Source: JAVBQG01 sp031549185
Lineage (GTDB): Bacteria; Synergistota; Synergistia; Synergistales; Synergistaceae
DNA length: 10,233 nucleotides
Direction of reading: 5' to 3'
Assembly: GCA_031549185.1 (NCBI GenBank)
Contig: JAVBQG010000008.1
Span: 1 to 10,233 of the forward strand
Below, in pieces: positions 6,044 to 10,233 of this stretch; within the stretch, counting starts at the first letter, position 1; every line of letters starts with the position of its first letter. The notes beneath the pieces are model-generated. The model was not told where the DNA came from. It was given only the letters and a program-made list of their open reading frames with translations, and did not search any database. Made by a program: the position numbers and the translations under genes.

Positions 6044-7669
6044 TTACATCATGTGCGGATAGACGATGTCCTTCGGCGGCTGGAAGTTTTCCTTGACCGA
6101 CCGGGGGCTGATCCAGCGGATGAGGTTGTAGACGCTGCCGACCTTGTCGTTCGTCCCCGATCCCCGCGAGCCGCCGAAGGGCTGCTGGCCGACCATGGCG
6201 CCGGTCGTCTTGTCGTTGAGGTAGAAGTTCCCCGCCGCGTACCGCAGCGCGCGGCAGGCCTCGGTGGCGGCGTATTTGTCCTTGCTGAAGATGGAACCGG
6301 TCAGGCCGTATGGCGACGTCTCGTCGCAGAGCGCCAGCGCCTCCTCGAATTTTTCGTCCTCGTAGAGATAGATGCTCATGACGGGGCCGAAGAGCTCCGT
6401 CTCCATCGTCGCGTAGTGCGGGTCGGCGCAGAGGAGGATCGTCGGTTCGATAAAATATCCCTTCGATTTGTCGTGCCCGCCGCCGGCGACCACCTCCACG
6501 TCGGGGGACTGTTTCGCGGCGTCGAGGTACGAGGCGATCAGATCGAACGCCTTCTCGTCGATCACCGCGCCCATGAGGTTTTTGGGGTCGGCCGGGTCTC
6601 CCATTCTGATCCGCGCGATGCGCCCCACGAGCTTCTCCTTCAACGCCGGCCAGATCGACTTCGGAATGTAGCTGCGAGAGGACGCCGAGCACTTCTGCCC
6701 CTGGTATTCGAACGCGCCCAGGACGATGGCGGTGGCGAGCTCATCGAGGTCGGCCGAGTTGTGCGCGAAGACGAAATCCTTGCCCCCTGTCTCCCCGACA
6801 ATGCGCGGATAGGAGCGATACCGCGGGAGGTGGCTCGAAATCTGGCGCCAGAGGCCATTAAAGGTCTCGTTGGACCCCGTGAAATGAAGGCCGGCGAAAT
6901 ACTTGTGCGAGAGAACCGTGTCGCTGATGACGCTCCCGCTGCCGGGGATGAAGTTGATCACGCCGTCCGGCAGGCCGGCCTCCTTGTATATTTTCATCAG
7001 ATAGTAGCTGGAGAGCACCGAGGCTGTGGCCGGCTTCCAGACGGTCACGTTGCCCATGACGACCGGCGCCATGTTGAGGTTGCAGGCGATGGCGGTGAAG
7101 TTGAAGGGCGTCACGGTATAGACGAAGCCCTCCAGCGGACGGTACTCCAGCCGGTTCATCGTGCTGTACGACTGTACGGGCTGCTCGCAGAAGAGCTCCG
7201 ACGCGTTGTAGGAGTTGAAGCGCAGAAAGTCCGTGACCTCGCAGGCGGAGTCGATCTCGGCCTGCCAGACATTCTTGCTCTGTCCCAGCATGGTCGCGGC
7301 GTTGATGAGATACCGGTACTTGGTGCAGATGAGCTCCGCGATTTTCAAAGAGATGGAGACGCGTTCCTCCCAGGAGAGAAGCGCCCACGCCTTGCGCGCC
7401 GAAAGGGCGGCCTCGATCGCCATCTCCACCTCGGCCTTGCCGACCTTGTGGAAGCAGCCGAGTTTGTGCGCGTGGTCGTGTGGCATGACGACATCCGTGG
7501 TATCTCCGGTCTTGATCTCCTTGCCGCCGATGATGAGGGGGATCTCGACCTGTATGCCGCTCTGCCGCCTTACCTCTTCCAGCAGCAGCCCGACTTCCCT
7601 GCTCCCCGGCGCGTAATCGCGCGCGGGTTCGTTCGTGGGTCTCTCCATCTTGTATACTGCGTTGTTCAC
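6044..7669 (-). CDS. pruA: L-glutamate gamma-semialdehyde (1-pyrroline-5-carboxylate) dehydrogenase, ALDH4-type
   Basis: This NAD-dependent aldehyde dehydrogenase oxidises glutamate semialdehyde, the open form of P5C, to glutamate, the last step of proline or ornithine catabolism. The protein has 541 residues, the size of stand-alone ALDH4A1-type enzymes rather than the fused PutA form. Visible features are oxyanion Asn190 in TPFNF, the FTGSNETF nucleotide-site segment (263-270), catalytic-site Glu293 in the family-specific IVGETGGKDFVFAH, and catalytic Cys327 in GQKCSA. The C-terminal QQPFGGSRGSGTNDK (495-509) is also diagnostic. The GTG at 7669 is chosen because GGAGG (7677-7681) lies exactly 7 bases upstream; the ATG at 7702 has no ribosome site and lies inside the operator. 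No proline dehydrogenase gene is adjacent, so P5C may come from ornithine or from a distant gene. It has its own promoter with a dyad operator. Confidence 0.95.
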   Translation of the reverse strand: MNNAVYKMERPTNEPARDYAPGSREVGLLLEEVRRQSGIQVEIPLIIGGKEIKTGDTTDVVMPHDHAHKLGCFHKVGKAEVEMAIEAALSARKAWALLSWEERVSISLKIAELICTKYRYLINAATMLGQSKNVWQAEIDSACEVTDFLRFNSYNASELFCEQPVQSYSTMNRLEYRPLEGFVYTVTPFNFTAIACNLNMAPVVMGNVTVWKPATASVLSSYYLMKIYKEAGLPDGVINFIPGSGSVISDTVLSHKYFAGLHFTGSNETFNGLWRQISSHLPRYRSYPRIVGETGGKDFVFAHNSADLDELATAIVLGAFEYQGQKCSASSRSYIPKSIWPALKEKLVGRIARIRMGDPADPKNLMGAVIDEKAFDLIASYLDAAKQSPDVEVVAGGGHDKSKGYFIEPTILLCADPHYATMETELFGPVMSIYLYEDEKFEEALALCDETSPYGLTGSIFSKDKYAATEACRALRYAAGNFYLNDKTTGAMVGQQPFGGSRGSGTNDKVGSVYNLIRWISPRSVKENFQPPKDIVYPHMM

Positions 7670-7695
7670 GGTAAAACCTCCACCCAATGATATTA

Positions 7696-7714
7696 AATGC
7701 AACTATATTGCATT
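7696..7714. promoter_or_regulatory. Dyad operator of the P5C dehydrogenase promoter
   Basis: AATGCAA and TTGCATT form a perfect 7-bp inverted repeat with a 5-base spacer. It overlaps the downstream edge of the -10 box and the expected transcription start. It matches the beta-helix promoter dyads in sequence, spacing and position, and is the more perfect member. The regulator is unknown. Confidence 0.65.
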
Positions 7715-7741
7715 ATAAATTGTATGCAGTATATCTGTCAA
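7712..7741 (-). promoter_or_regulatory. Strong sigma70 promoter of the P5C dehydrogenase gene
   Basis: On the minus strand a perfect TTGACA (7736-7741) and a perfect TATAAT (7712-7717) are 18 bases apart. The predicted start near 7705 gives a leader of about 36 bases ending in the GGAGG ribosome site. Confidence 0.75.
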
Positions 7742-7804
7742 GACGGGTCGTGAGGGCTGCATTTGAGCCCGAAAAGCCCGTAGCTTTTGTCCAGAACAGA
7801 AATA

Positions 7805-7832
7805 TTGACATTAGGCACAAGCGGGATACAAT
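7805..7832 (+). promoter_or_regulatory. Sigma70 promoter of the C39-like gene
   Basis: A perfect TTGACA (7805-7810) and TACAAT (7827-7832) are 16 bases apart. The expected start at about 7838-7841 coincides with the ATG at 7840, so the transcript would be leaderless or nearly so. Confidence 0.65.
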
Positions 7833-7839
7833 TAAAAAC

Positions 7840-8478
7840 ATGAAAATTTTGCAAGAAATGCGGACGAAAAATAGTTCGCTCTCCAACATCGAAGCGCTGA
7901 AGGTGATGGATTTCGCGACCGCGGAAGTTTTCTACGGCTGCGACCAGCGTTGGTTTGCCACCGAGTGGCAGCGGTCGGCGGGCTGCGGTCCGTCCGTCGC
8001 CTCGACGATCCTCCTCTATATGAACAGGCGTCACGCCTCTCCGGCCTCCGGCCCGCGCGACAGAGACTTCATCGCCGCGCGAATGGAGGAGGTCTGGCAG
8101 TATGTAACCCCCACCGACTGCGGCATTCCCTCGACGAAGATGTTCTGCGACGCGGTTCGTGCCTACGGCGCGGCCAAGGGCCTCGCTTTCGAGTGCCACA
8201 TCTGCGACGTGCCGGAGCACGCCCCGAGCCGCCCGGACTTCGCGGAGCTGTCGGAGTTCCTCGATGCCGCCCTCGAGAAGGACATCCCGGTGGCCTTCCT
8301 CAACCTCTGCAACGGCAACGAGAAAAACCTCGACCACTGGCACTGGGTAACCGTCATCTCGCGCGAAGGCAGCCTCGTTCACATTCTCGACGAAGGGATC
8401 GTCAAAATCGTCGACCTCGCCAAGTGGCGAGACACGACCAAACAGGGGGGCGGTTTCGTGTGGTTCGAGGCGGGGTAG
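7840..8478 (+). CDS. C39-like cysteine-peptidase-fold protein, cytoplasmic
   Basis: This is a 212-residue protein, if the start at 7840 is right, with the layout of the peptidase C39-like family. The core begins at about residue 33 with the GCDQRWF motif. The putative nucleophile Cys49 follows in SAGCGPSVAS, the active-site His is H168 (or H166) in DHWHWVTV, and an acidic partner such as D184 lies in ILDEG. No signal peptide, membrane segment or ABC-transporter domain is present, unlike bacteriocin-processing C39 proteins, so it probably acts in the cytoplasm; its substrate is unknown. Start choice is uncertain. The ATG at 7840 sits at the predicted transcription start, the ATG at 7858 has a weak purine run upstream, and one at 7906 would begin just before the core. 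The frame continues upstream to 7687, but that part overlaps both promoters. It diverges from the P5C dehydrogenase gene. Confidence 0.75.
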   Translation: MKILQEMRTKNSSLSNIEALKVMDFATAEVFYGCDQRWFATEWQRSAGCGPSVASTILLYMNRRHASPASGPRDRDFIAARMEEVWQYVTPTDCGIPSTKMFCDAVRAYGAAKGLAFECHICDVPEHAPSRPDFAELSEFLDAALEKDIPVAFLNLCNGNEKNLDHWHWVTVISREGSLVHILDEGIVKIVDLAKWRDTTKQGGGFVWFEAG

Positions 8479-8545
8479 GGGAAGCTGAAAATCTTCCAAG
8501 AACGCAGAAGACCTCGTCGATTTTCCCATACTGTATCGTATCGGC

Positions 8546-8575
8546 TTGACTTTGGATTTCCCGAAAGCATGATAC
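8546..8575 (+). promoter_or_regulatory. Probable argH promoter
   Basis: TTGACT (8546-8551) and TGATAC (8570-8575) are 18 bases apart. Transcription would begin near 8582, giving a leader of about 52 bases. The -10 is imperfect. No clear terminator separates it from the C39-like gene 68 bases upstream, so read-through is possible. Confidence 0.45.
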
Positions 8576-8583
8576 ACATCATG
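8568..8583. promoter_or_regulatory. Possible operator overlapping the argH -10
   Basis: CATGAT and ATCATG form a perfect 6-bp inverted repeat with a 4-base spacer, lying over the -10 box. An arginine-repressor (ArgR/AhrC) box has TGAAT/ATTCA halves; this dyad shares the 4-base spacing but lacks one base in each half, so the fit is loose. It could be chance. Confidence 0.35.
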
Positions 8584-8633
8584 TTGTTCCCGAGATAAAA
8601 CAAAATTTTTCGAATAAGAAAGGACTGATCGAG

Positions 8634-10049
8634 ATGTGGAAGGGGCGTTTTGCGCAGGACACGAACGAGATCGTCTGCCGCTTTACGCAGTCTTTGGATC
8701 TGGATTGGCGCACGGTGCAGGACGACATTCGCGGGAGTGTGGCGCACGTGCGGATGCTGGGGAAAATCGGATTGCTCTCCACCGCCGAGGCGGAGAAGAT
8801 CGAATCGGAGCTGGTTGCGATCGCGCGGGAGGCGGCGAGCGGGGAATTCATACCGAAGGAATCCCTCGAAGACGTCCACATGAACGTGGAGTCGCTCCTG
8901 ATCGAGCGCACGGGCGACGTCGGCGCGAAGCTCCACACCGGCCGCAGCCGCAACGACCAGGCGAACACAACCGTGCGGCTCTCCATGCGGCGCGAGATCC
9001 TCAAATTGTGGGGCATGATGAAGCCGTTGCTCGAGGCGCTGCTCGCCAAGGCGGAGGAGCACGCCGAGACGATCATACCCGGCTATACGCATTTGCAGCA
9101 GGCGCAGCCGGTTTCGATGGGGCACTTCTGGATGGCGCACTTCCAGGCCTTCATGCGGGACGCGAAGCGTCTTCTGCAGGCGTACGAGAGTGTCGACGAA
9201 TGCCCGCTCGGCTGCGGGGCGCTGGCCGGTTCGACGCTGCCGCTCGACCGCGAGATGACGGCCCGCGACCTCGGTTTCTCGAAACTGTGCGAGAACAGTA
9301 TGGACGCTGTAGGGCAGAGGGATCACATTATCGCCTTCCACTATTTCGCGAGCCTGTTCGGCGTGCATGTCAGCCGGATCTCCGAGGACCTCATCGTCTA
9401 CTTTTCCACAGAGTTCGGCTGGATCAAACTGCCCGACGCCTTCTGCACCGGCTCGAGCATGATGCCGCAGAAGAAAAACCCCGACGTCCTCGAGATCCTC
9501 CGGGGCAAGTGCGGGCAACTGACCGGCGGACTGGTGGACGCCCTGACCATGATGAAGGGGACGCCGCTCACCTTCAACCGGGATTTTCAGGAGGACAAGC
9601 GGGCGCTGTGGCGTTCGTGCGACACCCTGGAGGGAATGCTGGAGGTTCTGCCGCCGCTTTTGGCCGAGGTGGGGATCGACGAGGAGAAGGCGATCCGCGG
9701 TTTTGCCGACGGCTTCATCTTTGCCACGGACGTGGCGGAACACCTCGTGGAGAGGGGCGTGCCGTTCCGGAAGTCGCACGAGATCGTGGGGAACGCCGTG
9801 CGCTGGTGCATCGAGAGGAACCGCGCGCTGACCTCGCTTTCGGCGGGGGAGTGGCGGGCGCTCGCCCCGCAGGCCGGAGACGAGTTGCCGTCGCTGCTCA
9901 CACCACAGAAGTCAGTTTCCCGCCGGGACACCTTCGGCGGCACGTCGCCGAGACAGGTTCGCCTGCAGCTGGAAAGCGGCCGGAAAAAACTCGCCGGCAT
10001 CGACGCCGAGTTCGCGGAATATCAAGAGCGTTTTCCATCGTTTGGATAG
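8634..10049 (+). CDS. argH: Argininosuccinate lyase
   Basis: This enzyme cleaves argininosuccinate to arginine and fumarate, the last step of arginine biosynthesis, as a homotetramer in the cytoplasm. The 471 residues span the whole fumarase/aspartase-superfamily fold. It opens with MWKGRF, typical of ArgH. Conserved region 1 is HTGRSRNDQ (101-109), region 2 is GYTHLQQAQP (150-159) with the catalytic-relay His153, and region 3 is the mobile serine loop GSSMMPQKKNPD (273-284) carrying the catalytic Ser. Length matches the family (about 457-475), with no frameshift. AAAGGA lies about 10 bases before the ATG. No argG or other arginine gene is adjacent, so this is a solitary argH with its own probable promoter. 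It is the most certain call in the window. Confidence 0.97.
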   Translation: MWKGRFAQDTNEIVCRFTQSLDLDWRTVQDDIRGSVAHVRMLGKIGLLSTAEAEKIESELVAIAREAASGEFIPKESLEDVHMNVESLLIERTGDVGAKLHTGRSRNDQANTTVRLSMRREILKLWGMMKPLLEALLAKAEEHAETIIPGYTHLQQAQPVSMGHFWMAHFQAFMRDAKRLLQAYESVDECPLGCGALAGSTLPLDREMTARDLGFSKLCENSMDAVGQRDHIIAFHYFASLFGVHVSRISEDLIVYFSTEFGWIKLPDAFCTGSSMMPQKKNPDVLEILRGKCGQLTGGLVDALTMMKGTPLTFNRDFQEDKRALWRSCDTLEGMLEVLPPLLAEVGIDEEKAIRGFADGFIFATDVAEHLVERGVPFRKSHEIVGNAVRWCIERNRALTSLSAGEWRALAPQAGDELPSLLTPQKSVSRRDTFGGTSPRQVRLQLESGRKKLAGIDAEFAEYQERFPSFG

Positions 10050-10103
10050 ATTCGGGATGGCATGTACGTGCGCGGGGTGATTTGCAAACTCACGTAGCGG
10101 GCC

Positions 10104-10233
10104 TCACGCATGCAGTGTTGTCTCCAGTATTCGAATGTTGCTCGTATCGAGTGGGAGGATGGCTTCGTCGGGGTCGTCACTCTTTCCCAGTTTTTCGAGC
10201 AGCGCGGTCTTGGTGTTGTGGAGGTGTTTGTCC
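10104..10233 (-). CDS. C-terminal end of an unidentified protein, cut by window edge
   Basis: One minus-strand frame stays open from the right edge for 42 codons to a TGA at 10104-10106. It begins DKHLHNTKTALLEKLGK and ends with IRILETTLHA. Its codons favour G or C in the third position, like the neighbouring genes, which supports real coding. I do not recognise the family, and no motif is visible in so short a piece. It converges on argH across a 54-base gap in which I see no convincing terminator. It could also be a non-coding open stretch or a gene fragment. Confidence 0.4.
   Translation of the reverse strand, partial: DKHLHNTKTALLEKLGKSDDPDEAILPLDTSNIRILETTLHA

Noticed and set aside
5996..7690. 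A 564-codon plus-strand open frame
   Set aside because: It lies antisense to the P5C dehydrogenase, whose motifs are unmistakable. The translation is Arg/Val/Asp-rich and low in complexity, as expected from the complement of GC-rich codons.
8480..8530. Terminator after the C39-like gene
   Set aside because: Only short repeats (ggaag/cttcc, gaaaatc/gattttc) with long loops and no T run are present.
8568..8583. Canonical arginine-repressor box
   Set aside because: The halves are CATGAT/ATCATG, not TGAAT/ATTCA; kept only as a generic possible operator.

Overview
The window looks like a chromosomal stretch from a GC-rich, amino-acid-fermenting anaerobe, most likely a member of Synergistota. Three things suggest this. 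The secreted beta-helix protein ends in a Gly/Ser linker, a Cys, a hydrophobic stretch and a KRRKG tail, which resembles the sorting tail known from that phylum. The coding regions have G/C-rich third positions. The gene set is dominated by amino-acid metabolism and small accessory genes. The assignment is inference; no rRNA or tRNA is present to settle it.

Layout. Positions 1-2674 (minus strand) hold two genes joined by an ATGA stop/start overlap: a TerB-N/TerB-C protein followed by a BrxD-like P-loop ATPase (BREX ATP-binding family) that runs off the left edge. Positions 2675-2992 carry no gene but hold the TerB promoter, one copy of a ~150-bp palindromic repeat and a strong terminator. Positions 2993-4420 (minus) encode a secreted parallel beta-helix protein. 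Positions 4421-4914 hold its promoter with tandem dyad operators, a short remnant that looks like the C-terminal part of ModD, and a second copy of the repeat; nothing else is visible there.

Positions 4915-5899 form a divergent pair, a small cupin (minus) and an Rrf2-family regulator (plus), with face-to-face promoters and two operator-like dyads of identical geometry between them. Positions 6044-7669 (minus) encode an ALDH4-type L-glutamate gamma-semialdehyde (P5C) dehydrogenase with a GTG start. It diverges from a cytoplasmic C39-like cysteine-peptidase-fold protein (7840-8478, plus) that may be read from a nearly leaderless transcript. Argininosuccinate lyase (8634-10049, plus) follows under its own probable promoter. 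The last ~130 bases contain the C-terminal end of an unidentified minus-strand reading frame.

How the parts fit. The TerB/ATPase pair is a partial candidate for a genome-defence or stress module; any further genes would lie left of position 1. The cupin and Rrf2 genes look like a self-contained sensor/target pair. The P5C dehydrogenase and beta-helix genes, 3 kb apart, share an almost identical stretch from the -10 box into a TGCAA-N5-TTGCA dyad, which suggests one unidentified repressor controls both. The enzyme genes fit catabolism of arginine, ornithine or proline to glutamate, but no other gene of that route is in the window.
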